NCBI GenBank assembly: GCA_021298285.1
Contig: JAJTFN010000042.1
Location: 1 to 33,132, forward strand
DNA length: 33,132 nt
Direction: 5' to 3'
From: Verrucomicrobium sp.
Lineage (GTDB): Bacteria > Verrucomicrobiota > Verrucomicrobiia > Limisphaerales > UBA9464
The notes under the pieces are model-generated. The model was not told the origin of the DNA and searched no databases. It saw nothing but the letters and a program-made list of their open reading frames with translations. Position numbers and translations under genes: made by a program. Below are positions 7,376 to 15,264 of the stretch, one piece after another. Numbering within the stretch: the first letter of the stretch is position 1; the number at the start of each line of letters is the position of its first letter.

Positions 7376-8701
7376 TCAGTAGAGGCTGTCCGCGGGATTT
7401 CCAACCCTCACGATCCCGTTGCCCCGGAAGTGTTTGAGCGCCGCCCACACCCGCAACCCGAACTCGTGCTCGGACTTCCAGCGTCCGTCGTCCACCCAAT
7501 AGCCGAGAAACTCGGTGACCGAATCGTCGGCCACCCGACGGAAGCGATAGTCGGAGACCTTGACCTGGGTCACCGGGAGCCGGGGACGGCCCACGCCGTC
7601 CGCCAACTCCTGCACGTGTTCGATCCTCAACTCCATCCTGGCCATCGGGTTCTCCAGCCTCGACGGATCCACCGGACGACTGCTGAATCGCCAGGTCATC
7701 TCCAGACGGTATCGGGTGGCATACACCCGACCGTTGAAGGTCTTCGGCTCGCCCGAGGTCAAGCGGCCCACCCGTGCAGCCGGAGACTTGGTCTGAAGCG
7801 ACTTCCAGCGGGAATCCACCACCTTGGCCAACGACGCATCGGTGGGGATCATCAACCCGATGGGCTGCCTCGGGGTGCCCGAGGGATCGAGGAAAAATTC
7901 GGCCTGCTCGACGAACCTCGGCCACTCGGCACGATAGGTGGAACGGACCTTGAGCGCATGCGCCAGCGGATCGGCATCGAGGCTGATGTCGGTCATGGAG
8001 ATGTCCGACTCCTGCAGGCTGCTCCGGTCACGCCCCAGCAGTGAAGGCACATGACCCGCGTTCTCGGGGCGCTGCTGGTACCCGAAGGAAGCGAGGACAA
8101 ACCAGTCCAGGTGAGACCAGGCACCGGCGCGGAACGGAAACTCATCGCCCCGAAAAATGTTGGCCAAGGTCTCTTCCGGCTGCGGTTCGATGGGTTTGAG
8201 CGACCGGTCGACAAACATCAAATCCTCACTGCTGCGGTGAACCACGTAGGTGTTGGCACCGTCGAAGCCGTGTTCATAACGCTCCGCGCCCGACTGGGTG
8301 GGTGGGGGCACTGTCACCCGGCCATCCTTGTCGATCTCAAAGTCTGCCGGTGCGGTCGCCGGACGCAGGGGGTAGGCGCCGGTGATTCTCCAACGCCCGA
8401 GCTCATCGATCTCCGCCTCGAACCTCAGCCGAGGGCGCACGGGGCACAGATCAATTCCATGTTGGTCACACTCGGTCCGCTCGATGGTCCCGGTGACCCG
8501 AAGCGCGCGCGGAGCCTGGGCTTGAACCGGCATCGAGCAAAGGCCCGAGGCCCCCAACATCCACAGCAGGGTGAACCATCGTCCGAAGTCTTGCCGGCCC
8601 GGAAGGATGCCTGAGGATGGCCGTCGGTCGGATGCCAAGGATTGGCTCCGACGCCCTCGGTGATCGGAAGTCCTTGCTGGGTCCTTTGGAATGTAGCTCA
8701 T
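7376..8701 (-). CDS. Exported protein of unknown function, paralogue of the protein at 10502-11680
   Basis: A 441-residue protein with no recognised domain. A hydrophobic segment (WFTLLWMLGASGLCSMPVQAQA) follows about 40 polar residues, which looks like a signal peptide with an over-long n-region; a later internal start is possible. The body is clearly related to the 392-residue protein encoded at 10502-11680. Matched stretches include DPLAHALKVRSTYRAEWPRF against DPVAFALKVVPQFRKEWPHV and FFLDPSGTPRQPIGL against FFDINGYPKDPIGL. Another is DYRFRRVADDSVTEFLGYW against DHRFRQVDASIAMEFLAY. Unlike its paralogue it has no C-terminal membrane helix. The ATG lies 2 bases after the glycosyltransferase stop, so the two are probably translated from one message. 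No function is assigned. Confidence 0.75.
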   Translation of the reverse strand: MSYIPKDPARTSDHRGRRSQSLASDRRPSSGILPGRQDFGRWFTLLWMLGASGLCSMPVQAQAPRALRVTGTIERTECDQHGIDLCPVRPRLRFEAEIDELGRWRITGAYPLRPATAPADFEIDKDGRVTVPPPTQSGAERYEHGFDGANTYVVHRSSEDLMFVDRSLKPIEPQPEETLANIFRGDEFPFRAGAWSHLDWFVLASFGYQQRPENAGHVPSLLGRDRSSLQESDISMTDISLDADPLAHALKVRSTYRAEWPRFVEQAEFFLDPSGTPRQPIGLMIPTDASLAKVVDSRWKSLQTKSPAARVGRLTSGEPKTFNGRVYATRYRLEMTWRFSSRPVDPSRLENPMARMELRIEHVQELADGVGRPRLPVTQVKVSDYRFRRVADDSVTEFLGYWVDDGRWKSEHEFGLRVWAALKHFRGNGIVRVGNPADSLY

Positions 8702-8703
8702 GG

Positions 8704-9900
8704 TCAGGTGCCCCATCCTGCGGAGAAGTATTGTGAGATGAGATAGTACTGGGCGGCCATTGCCAACAAAATCCAACAAACCAACAGCGGCCATGCAGTT
8801 TTCAACAACAGTTCACCCATCGGAAACAGCAGGGGTATGGCGACCACGGTGAACCTGGAGAAGGAGAGAAATTGGTTGGTCATCGCCGGGATCAGGAGCA
8901 TCGCCAGCGTTGCGAAGCACCAAGTGGGCTGCCACCGCCACAAGCGGATGATTCCCCAGAAGGAACCCACGAACATGAGTCGATCCAGGAACGACCCGGT
9001 CGGATCATGCAGGGAGGTGATGTTCACAAAGCTTTTCAGGAACTTGGGAATGTCCGCCACATACCGGAGGCTTGGTTGATTGACGTGAAGTTTTTGGGCC
9101 TCCCAACCGGCCAACGGATGCCCGAGGCAACACCACATCACCACAAAATAGACCATCCATCCGGCCAGAAATGCCACGATGCATCCTGCGGAAAACCAGC
9201 GTCGAATCCCCAGGAGCCAACCGATGGCTGGAATGATGAGCAGAAAAATGCCCACCGGACGCGTCAGCGACAGGAGGAAAGCCGCCCCCCGAGCCAACCA
9301 GGGTTTCTTGCCATCCGAAAACGCCAGAAGACAGGCATAGAGGCAGAAAAAGAGGGATTCGGTGAAACCAATCCAGAAGGTCATCGAACTCGGCAGCAGG
9401 AGGTTCGCCAAGACGACGCTCCAGGCAGTCTCCGGGGAAAACGATGCAGAACACCACCGGAACAGCACAACAATCCCCAAGACCCACAAAAGGGCACTGC
9501 TACCGGCGGCCACCAACGGACTCCACCGACCGCCAGCGCAACCCAACAACTTCAAAAGAAAAGGCCAAGCAGGATAGAACGCTCCGGACTCCCGTCCCGG
9601 CGAATACCCATGAGAAACAAGTTCCAGGTACCACAAGGCATCATAAGATGCCAAGCTCCTCAATGGGGCATGAATGTTGGAAAAATCGACGTTGGGACGG
9701 GCACCCTGATAGTACTCTGCCGGGAGGGTGGCTGATCGCCCCCAAGCCAGCAGGTAAATCATCAACTTCAGCAGGACGACGCCACAACAAACCGAGGACA
9801 ACCGGAAGGCACGCGCCCTCGGGCGCTGCCATGGTTGCCTGCTCAGATCGGGGATGACCTCTAGGAACGCCCGTTGCTTCTCGAATCCGACAAGAGGCAT
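8704..9900 (-). CDS. PIG-V/Gpi18-like membrane glycosyltransferase
   Basis: A 398-residue multi-pass membrane protein with about eight to ten hydrophobic helices. The first lumen-type loop carries SYDALWYLELVSHGYS (about residues 84-99), the DxxWY...GY motif of PIG-V/GPI mannosyltransferase-2-like enzymes. ITFTESLF-like GFTESLFFCLYA and LLSLTRPVGIFLL match the later conserved blocks. Such enzymes move a sugar, usually mannose, from a polyprenyl donor to an extracytoplasmic acceptor; the acceptor is unknown here. It is followed after 2 bases by the exported paralogue gene. It is less GC-rich by eye than flanking housekeeping genes. Confidence 0.75.
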   Translation of the reverse strand: MPLVGFEKQRAFLEVIPDLSRQPWQRPRARAFRLSSVCCGVVLLKLMIYLLAWGRSATLPAEYYQGARPNVDFSNIHAPLRSLASYDALWYLELVSHGYSPGRESGAFYPAWPFLLKLLGCAGGRWSPLVAAGSSALLWVLGIVVLFRWCSASFSPETAWSVVLANLLLPSSMTFWIGFTESLFFCLYACLLAFSDGKKPWLARGAAFLLSLTRPVGIFLLIIPAIGWLLGIRRWFSAGCIVAFLAGWMVYFVVMWCCLGHPLAGWEAQKLHVNQPSLRYVADIPKFLKSFVNITSLHDPTGSFLDRLMFVGSFWGIIRLWRWQPTWCFATLAMLLIPAMTNQFLSFSRFTVVAIPLLFPMGELLLKTAWPLLVCWILLAMAAQYYLISQYFSAGWGT

Positions 9901-10077
9901 ATCCAGCGAGTGTCAACCCACCCAGTGCTTCAATGGATCAATCAGTTCCGTCCAGCCATGTTTGAAAAAGGTCCCTGTTCGGAATCCGGCATCGCGCCGA
10001 CCCGTGGATGGGTGGTTCTTCCGACACGGGCGAAAGACTCCTCGCTGTCGTAGACCCGGACGCAGCCGGTTGCTCCG

Positions 10078-10497
10078 TCACTTCGGCATGCACTCCACCC
10101 GGATCTGACGATAACCGCCGACTTCCTTGATCTCCGTGCACGGAAAGTAGAATTTGGAGACTTCGCGACAGGACGCCTTGATGTCCACTACAGTTCCATA
10201 TCCATTCTGAGCTCCGGTCTCGCAGCGCCACCCCCAAGTTTCCGTGCGGCAGCTCCCCCCGCGGATCCGAATGCCAGTGCACTGGGTCGGAGTTCCCCGA
10301 TTGTACTCAGGAGTATAGAAATCACTGGGAATGGGACACACCGGGTCCGCCGGGTTTCCTCTATTGAAGTTGGTATCCGCGCTCCATCTGTCTCTCACAT
10401 AGGTCACACACTCGTTCAGCCATGAACCAGAAAACACCGGCGAGGCCGACAGAATGGAGACGATAGCGATGAAGGCTATTTTCTTGTTGGTTTTCAT
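10078..10497 (-). CDS. Small secreted eight-cysteine protein, unknown function
   Basis: A 139-residue protein with a typical signal peptide (MKTNKKIAFIAIVSILSASPVFSG, cleavage near residues 22-24). The mature chain has eight cysteines at 30, 54, 73, 83, 92, 110, 120 and 136, an even number consistent with four disulfides. It also has many Trp, Tyr and Arg residues. I do not recognise a family. The gene is 4 bases downstream of the 392-residue exported protein and two genes from a MauE/DoxX-like membrane protein, a type linked to periplasmic disulfide chemistry. Base composition is noticeably more AT-rich than the rest of the window. Confidence 0.7.
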   Translation of the reverse strand: MKTNKKIAFIAIVSILSASPVFSGSWLNECVTYVRDRWSADTNFNRGNPADPVCPIPSDFYTPEYNRGTPTQCTGIRIRGGSCRTETWGWRCETGAQNGYGTVVDIKASCREVSKFYFPCTEIKEVGGYRQIRVECMPK

Positions 10498-10501
10498 GTG
10501 A

Positions 10502-11680
10502 TTACGCTGTTGGTTTGATTTTTTTGAGGATCATTCTAAATATCGGAAAGGCGAAAACGAGGATCAATACCGTGGCACCCACCACTTTGACCCAATGATT
10601 TCGCTGGTTTCCAAAACGCGAGAGGCGGGATTTGTTATGATTGGACCTCGCCACCAAGATGGAATCATCGGCAGACTTCCACTGCTTGTTGGTGATCGTA
10701 TAAGCCAGAAACTCCATCGCGATGGAAGCATCCACCTGGCGGAAGCGGTGATCTCTGACCAACACAGCCGGGCTGACGATCGGAGGCACGCCGGTAATCG
10801 GAGAAATTTCCTGAACATCGGTGATCTTCAACAGCATTTCCTCGCATCGAAGATCGATCCCCACGGAGTGATCTGGAATGGCACCAGCACGGGCAGAGAC
10901 CTCCAACCGGTATCGCGACGGCATCCGGACCCCTCCGAAATCGGAAATCTCGCTGGATTCGACCCCCCCGACACGGACCCCGGACCGCTTGCTCTTGAGA
11001 ATCGCCCACTGCCTTTGGGTGTAGGCGAATTCGGCCTCGTCAGTCGGCAGAGGCAGACCGATGGGATCCTTGGGGTACCCGTTGATGTCGAAGAAAATCT
11101 CCGCCTTCTCGAGCACATGCGGCCACTCCTTCCGGAACTGGGGGACCACTTTCAAGGCAAAGGCGACCGGATCGGTGGCCCCCCTTCGAAAGAGGTCCCC
11201 GATGCGCCCGAGGTGATTGGTGTCGTTCTGGTAGTCGAACGACGCCAGCACCAGCCACGCGAACTGGGAGGGCGGCCACAAATCGAAGGGATATTCATTG
11301 CCGCCGTAGACATTCGCCATGGCCGGCGAGGTTTCCGGGGTCAGGAACTTCGTTTTGTTCGTGTCCGACTCGTAGGCGAAGGTCCCCGAGTGGTTTTCCA
11401 ACTCCACCGTCGTCCGACCATCAAAGCCCATCTGGAAAATCACCCCGGGAACCTGTTGGCACTCCGTCTGCACAAACCATTTGCCGGACGGATCCACGTC
11501 GAAGACAAAGGTGCCATTCTGATGGAAAGAGATGGACCGTCCATCGGGTTGGTATGAGTTGCGCAACACCGTGCCCCGGATCCGCAGCGGCCGCCCCTGG
11601 GCCAAGGCATCGGGCATCAAGACCCCGAGGGCCACAGCCGCCAGAATGGTCAACCGCAGGATGGAAAGCCTTGGTTTCAC
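10502..11680 (-). CDS. Exported protein with C-terminal membrane anchor, unknown function, paralogue of 7376-8701
   Basis: A 392-residue protein with a signal peptide (MKPRLSILRLTILAAVALGVLMPDALAQG). The extracytoplasmic body of about 330 residues is followed by one C-terminal membrane helix (VVGATVLILVFAFPIFRMIL) and a short basic tail, giving a type I membrane topology. The body is paralogous to the protein at 7376-8701 across most of its length, including the VRDHRFRQ and DPIGLPLPTDEAE regions. No enzyme motif was found. It starts 9 bases after the MauE/DoxX-like gene and ends 4 bases before the eight-cysteine protein gene, so all three likely share one transcript. Confidence 0.8.
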   Translation of the reverse strand: MKPRLSILRLTILAAVALGVLMPDALAQGRPLRIRGTVLRNSYQPDGRSISFHQNGTFVFDVDPSGKWFVQTECQQVPGVIFQMGFDGRTTVELENHSGTFAYESDTNKTKFLTPETSPAMANVYGGNEYPFDLWPPSQFAWLVLASFDYQNDTNHLGRIGDLFRRGATDPVAFALKVVPQFRKEWPHVLEKAEIFFDINGYPKDPIGLPLPTDEAEFAYTQRQWAILKSKRSGVRVGGVESSEISDFGGVRMPSRYRLEVSARAGAIPDHSVGIDLRCEEMLLKITDVQEISPITGVPPIVSPAVLVRDHRFRQVDASIAMEFLAYTITNKQWKSADDSILVARSNHNKSRLSRFGNQRNHWVKVVGATVLILVFAFPIFRMILKKIKPTA

Positions 11681-11689
11681 GATTGCCGC

Positions 11690-12193
11690 CTAGGCGCGAA
11701 CGGCCGCCTGCGAAGACATCGGTGGAGGTTGAACGGCCCGAAGGAGCATCAGCACGCCACTGGGGACGAGGAAGAAGGTCAAGGACGCCTTGGAGAACCA
11801 GTCCACGAAGACCGGGCCAAACCCCAGCCACAGGAACAGGTCGCCGAAGCACTTGCAGGGCTCCGGTTCTTTGGAAAGGAGAAGGATCAGGCGATAGACC
11901 GCGAATTGAAGCGACAACCAGAATACCCACTGCACCTGCGTCCACAATTCCAGCCCCCCGGAGAAGATGGCACCGGCCACGGCCAGCTCCAGCAACGCCA
12001 CCGCAAGGAAGACCTGACGATTGGAAAGGAAGGTCAACACCGGATTGGCGGTGGACAGGTAGGCCGACGGCTTCCCGACGCTCACCACCTTGCTGACGGC
12101 CGCGAGCAGGAGGAGACAGGCGGCCACCCAGAGGTAGACCTTCACCCATCGAGCCCATCGCCCTCCCGTGAATCTTGGAATCGTGGCCATCAT
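11690..12193 (-). CDS. MauE/DoxX-like membrane protein with CxCFG motif
   Basis: A 167-residue membrane protein with four predicted helices (about residues 17-38, 56-80, 86-107 and 136-153). Between the third and fourth is PEPCKCFGDLFLW with Cys113 and Cys115. A CxCFG motif at this place, together with size and helix number, fits the MauE/DoxX redox-associated group; MauE is required for the disulfide-rich small subunit of methylamine dehydrogenase. I infer a redox role toward exported neighbours. Two adjacent ATG codons (12193, 12190) are possible starts; a longer upstream frame is polar and unlikely. It is the first gene of the minus-strand cluster. Confidence 0.75.
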   Translation of the reverse strand: MMATIPRFTGGRWARWVKVYLWVAACLLLLAAVSKVVSVGKPSAYLSTANPVLTFLSNRQVFLAVALLELAVAGAIFSGGLELWTQVQWVFWLSLQFAVYRLILLLSKEPEPCKCFGDLFLWLGFGPVFVDWFSKASLTFFLVPSGVLMLLRAVQPPPMSSQAAVRA

Positions 12194-12219
12194 GGCATGA
12201 GGTCGGAGTCCACCAGTGC

Positions 12220-12236
12220 TGATGAACCTGTCATCA
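12220..12236. promoter_or_regulatory. 17-bp inverted repeat upstream of the MauE/DoxX-like gene, candidate operator
   Basis: TGATGA and TCATCA form a perfect 6-5-6 dyad 26 bases before the start of the cluster. The spacing and symmetry suit a dimeric regulator, but a chance dyad of this size cannot be excluded and no repeat copy was noticed elsewhere in the window. Confidence 0.3.
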
Positions 12237-12475
12237 AGCGGCACCGGGCTGCGGCCCGAACGGGATTCTGGTATCCTTCCATGGATCAGGGTGCGGGTTG
12301 GAACCACCTGACCGGCACTGCCGTGGAGACACCACCAGCCCGGGAGGTCGTTGAAGCGTCACGCGGGATGCCATCAAGTCAAGCCACATTGCGCTCCAGG
12401 AGGCGATCTTGGGATCTGGCCGCCGGTTCCTCGCTGCCGACTCCCGCCGCCGCGTGTCCACCCGGTTCTCCCGAC

Positions 12476-13792
12476 TCACTTCCCTAAGCCCGATCCTCCT
12501 TGGATCTGTGGCTGCACGGGGTCCCGGCTGAGGACCCGGGCCAGGTGCACGGCGCTGGCAAAGGCGTCCTCGTGGAAGCCGTAGCGGAAGTAGCTTCCGG
12601 CGAAGAACACGGTCTGCCCGTTGCCCCGTCGGTTGAGGTCCGGGAGTTCCTTCTGTGCGGCGATCGCCTCAAGGCTGAAGAGCGGGTGGGTGTAGGGGAT
12701 CTTCCGGTGCACGAGGGCCGGGTCGATCTCATGCTCGCCGTTGATCGAGACGAAATAGTCGGTGTCGGTGGCCAGCGCCTGGAGCCGGTTCATCCAGTAG
12801 ACGGTCTGGGGCAGCACCGCGCCCCCCGGCGTCGGGGCCATGCGGTAGTTCCACGCCGACCAGGCGAGCCGGGCCTTCGGCATCACGCGGCGGTCGCTGT
12901 GCACCGTGGCGAGGTTCGACTGGTAATGGAACGTTCCCAACAGGCGGCGTTCGTCGGCGTCGGCGTCGGTGAGCAGGCGCAGCGATTCATCGGCGTGGGC
13001 TGCCAGGATGACCGCATCGAAGCGTCGGGTCTGCCCATCGGCGGTCGTCACCAGGGCCGCACCCGCTTCACGGCGGACCGAGGTCACGCCGAGCCCCGTG
13101 CGGATGCGGTCGGCGAACGGCGGGATCAGGCGGCGGACATACTCGCGCGCCCCGCCGGTGACCGTCCACCACGGATGCTGGGTATGCAGGCCGAGGAACC
13201 CGTGGTTGTGGAAGAACTGGATCAGGGTCCGGGCCGGGAACTCCAGCATGCGGTCCGGGGGAGTGCTCCAGACCGCGCCGCTCATCGGGATGAGGTAGTG
13301 CTCGAGGAAATCCCGGCCATAGCCCCGCTGCGCGACATAGTCGCCGATGGTCACCGACTCCCAGCGCGGATCGGTCAGGGCCGGGACCGCCTCGGCGTTG
13401 AACCGGTTGACCTGCAACAACATGCGCCAGTAGCGCGGCCGGAACAAGTTGCTCCGCTGGGCGAAAAGGTGGTTGAGGCTGGAACCCGAGAACTCCAGCC
13501 CGATGGGCACATGCTGGACCGAGAACGACATGTCGGTCCGCTGGACCGGAACCTTCAACTCCTCGAACAGCGCGACAAGGTGGGGATAGGTGACCCGGTT
13601 GAACACCATGAACCCCGTGTCGAACGGCACCGTCCGTCCGCCGGGTTCGGTCACCTCGATGGTGTTGGTGTGGCCGCCGACATGCGCGTTGGGATCGAAC
13701 AGGCTCAGGTCGTACTGCCGGTGCAGGAAGTGGGCGCAGCCGAGACCGGCGATGCCGGTGCCAACGATGGCGAGGGTGGGACGCGGGGACAT
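12476..13792 (-). CDS. FAD/NAD(P)-binding oxidoreductase, COG2907 / amine-oxidase-like
   Basis: A 438-residue flavoprotein. The N-terminus has the dinucleotide-binding motif TLAIVGTGIAGLGCAHFL (about residues 6-23) and then FDPNAHVGGHTNTIEV, the second FAD-contact block of amine-oxidase-like and desaturase-like enzymes. Further COG2907-type landmarks are DTGFMVFNRVTYPHL, MSGAVWSTPPDRMLEFPA, HADESLRLL and the C-terminal FAGSYFRYGFHEDAFASA. Proteins of this group often lie beside cyclopropane-fatty-acid-type methyltransferases and are thought to act on lipids, but no such neighbour is present here. The start was set at the ATG directly before the Rossmann motif. It diverges from the GrpE-like gene by 109 bases. 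Confidence 0.87.
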   Translation of the reverse strand: MSPRPTLAIVGTGIAGLGCAHFLHRQYDLSLFDPNAHVGGHTNTIEVTEPGGRTVPFDTGFMVFNRVTYPHLVALFEELKVPVQRTDMSFSVQHVPIGLEFSGSSLNHLFAQRSNLFRPRYWRMLLQVNRFNAEAVPALTDPRWESVTIGDYVAQRGYGRDFLEHYLIPMSGAVWSTPPDRMLEFPARTLIQFFHNHGFLGLHTQHPWWTVTGGAREYVRRLIPPFADRIRTGLGVTSVRREAGAALVTTADGQTRRFDAVILAAHADESLRLLTDADADERRLLGTFHYQSNLATVHSDRRVMPKARLAWSAWNYRMAPTPGGAVLPQTVYWMNRLQALATDTDYFVSINGEHEIDPALVHRKIPYTHPLFSLEAIAAQKELPDLNRRGNGQTVFFAGSYFRYGFHEDAFASAVHLARVLSRDPVQPQIQGGSGLGK

Positions 13793-13901
13793 GGGGCGAG
13801 GCTCTCTCTGGAGGACAAGACTCCGACAAAACCTCCGGAAGTCCAACGTCCGCACGGGTCCATTTCACGCAATTTGCCGGCAATCGGGGACAGCGGCCGC
13901 G

Positions 13902-14630
13902 GTGGCCTGGAAGGCCGCCCCCGTGTGGAGCTGGCGCGAGATCGGGCTCGTCGGCGGCCTCACGGCACTCGGGGCCTGGATCCTGATCCAACCCTTCCAG
14001 AAGGATCACGAGGCCGCCGTGAAGCTCTTTGAACAGGTCAACCTGGCCTCGGCGGCCGAGAAGCTTGGGGCGCTCGACCGTGCCGCCCAGCAGATCACGG
14101 CCGCCACCGCCCAGTGGCAGGAGATCCAGGCGATGTCCGGCAGGACCGTGAGCACCGCGGGCGCCATCGCCGGCCAGATCGCCGCCGAGGCCAAGGGGTT
14201 CTCGGAGTTCCTCGCCAAGTCCAACGACGGCGAAAAGGCGACGCTGCGCCTGGAGATCGAGAAGCTCCGGCGCAGCGAGAAGGAATCCCTGCAGGTGGTC
14301 CTGCACCTGATGGACCACTGCTTCGCGCTCTTCCAGGCGGCCTTGGCCTCGGGACAGCCCCAACTGATCCAGCAACTCGGCCATTACCGGAACGCCTGCA
14401 TCGACGTGACCCGCCGGGTGGGCCTGCTGCCCTTCGAGGCGCAGCCGGGAGAGGCCTTCGACGCCGAGCGGCACGAGGTCGCCGACGGTTCCGCGGCGGT
14501 GCCGGGAGCGGTGGTCGGGCACACGGTCGCCTGGGGCTACACCTTCCAGGGCGTGGGCATTCGCCGGATCCAGGTGGCGCTGCAAGCCGGGACGACGCCG
14601 GAGACCGGCCCGGCCACCGATCCGTCCTGA
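13902..14630 (+). CDS. GrpE-like protein with N-terminal membrane anchor
   Basis: A protein of about 242 residues. One hydrophobic helix near the start (IGLVGGLTALGAWILIQPF) is followed by a long, probably helical and partly coiled-coil region (about residues 45-165). The end matches the GrpE C-terminal beta domain: RVGLLPFEAQPGEAFDAERHEV, then VVGHTVAWGYTFQGVGIRRIQVAL. GrpE is the nucleotide-exchange factor of DnaK and is normally soluble, so the membrane helix is unusual. No dnaK or dnaJ is nearby, and this is probably a specialised relative rather than the housekeeping GrpE. The GTG at 13902 is the best start seen; GTG at 13923 is also in frame. Its end converges on the HAD gene with a 17-base gap. 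Confidence 0.65.
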   Translation: MAWKAAPVWSWREIGLVGGLTALGAWILIQPFQKDHEAAVKLFEQVNLASAAEKLGALDRAAQQITAATAQWQEIQAMSGRTVSTAGAIAGQIAAEAKGFSEFLAKSNDGEKATLRLEIEKLRRSEKESLQVVLHLMDHCFALFQAALASGQPQLIQQLGHYRNACIDVTRRVGLLPFEAQPGEAFDAERHEVADGSAAVPGAVVGHTVAWGYTFQGVGIRRIQVALQAGTTPETGPATDPS

Positions 14631-14647
14631 CGGGCGGCGCCGCCTTC

Positions 14648-15247
14648 TCAGACCAACGGCCGCGGGTAGTCGGGCAACAGGCGGACGTCCACCGCCTCCA
14701 TGCCCGCGGCGCGGATGGCCTCCATGCCGAGATCGGTGTCCTCGAAGGCCCGGCAATGGACCGGATCGACCCCCAGTCGACGGGCCGCCTCCAGGAAGAT
14801 GTCCGGGGCCGGCTTCTGGCGTTCGACATCCTCGCTGGTGACGATGGCCGCGAACCAGTCATGGATGCCGAGGTGCCTCAGGACCGTCGGGATGCCCGGC
14901 CGGGAGCCCCCGGTGGCGATGGCCATGGGCAGGACCCCGAGGTTTCGGCGCGCGATCTCCACCACCGGTTCGACCGGTCCGACCTGGTGCAGGAACTCGA
15001 GGTAGGCCTCCTCCTTCTCCTTGGCCACGGCGACCGGGTCGAGGCCCCGGATGCCCTGCTCCTCGAAGAGCATCCTGAGGATGTTGCGGCCCGGGACGCC
15101 GCCCAGGGCGTAGAACCGCGTCTCGGGGAAGTCGATGCCATAGCGGCCGGTCACGGACTGCCAGGCCCGCCAATGCAGGGGCATGGTGTGCGCAACGGTG
15201 CCGTCGCAGTCGAAGATCAGGGCCTTGGGCGATGGGAGGATGGTCAT
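14648..15247 (-). CDS. HAD-superfamily phosphatase / phosphoglucomutase-like hydrolase
   Basis: A 199-residue HAD protein with all four motifs: the nucleophile IFDCDGTVAHTM (about residues 11-22), ATGGSRPG (motif II region), QKPAPDIFLEAARRLG (motif III Lys) and AFEDTDLGMEAIRAAGM (motif IV acids). The cap region with MPLHWRAWQSV and FYALGGVPGRNILRML resembles YqaB/beta-phosphoglucomutase-like enzymes, which act on sugar phosphates; the exact substrate is not determinable. It lies 17 bases downstream of prfA and is probably co-transcribed with it. Confidence 0.88.
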   Translation of the reverse strand: MTILPSPKALIFDCDGTVAHTMPLHWRAWQSVTGRYGIDFPETRFYALGGVPGRNILRMLFEEQGIRGLDPVAVAKEKEEAYLEFLHQVGPVEPVVEIARRNLGVLPMAIATGGSRPGIPTVLRHLGIHDWFAAIVTSEDVERQKPAPDIFLEAARRLGVDPVHCRAFEDTDLGMEAIRAAGMEAVDVRLLPDYPRPLV

Positions 15248-15264
15248 GGGAAGGCAGGTCGGGA

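Noticed and set aside
8872-9735. Plus-strand open frame opposite the glycosyltransferase
   Set aside because: Composition is Gln/His/Arg-rich with no domain, while the minus-strand frame has clear membrane helices and family motifs.
12234-12479. Short minus-strand frame between the FAD protein and the MauE-like gene
   Set aside because: No family resemblance, Arg/Pro-rich composition and no ribosome binding site.
14633-14644. GGCGGCGCCGCC palindrome between the convergent GrpE-like and HAD genes
   Set aside because: It has no loop of its own and no T-run on either side, so it does not look like an intrinsic terminator.
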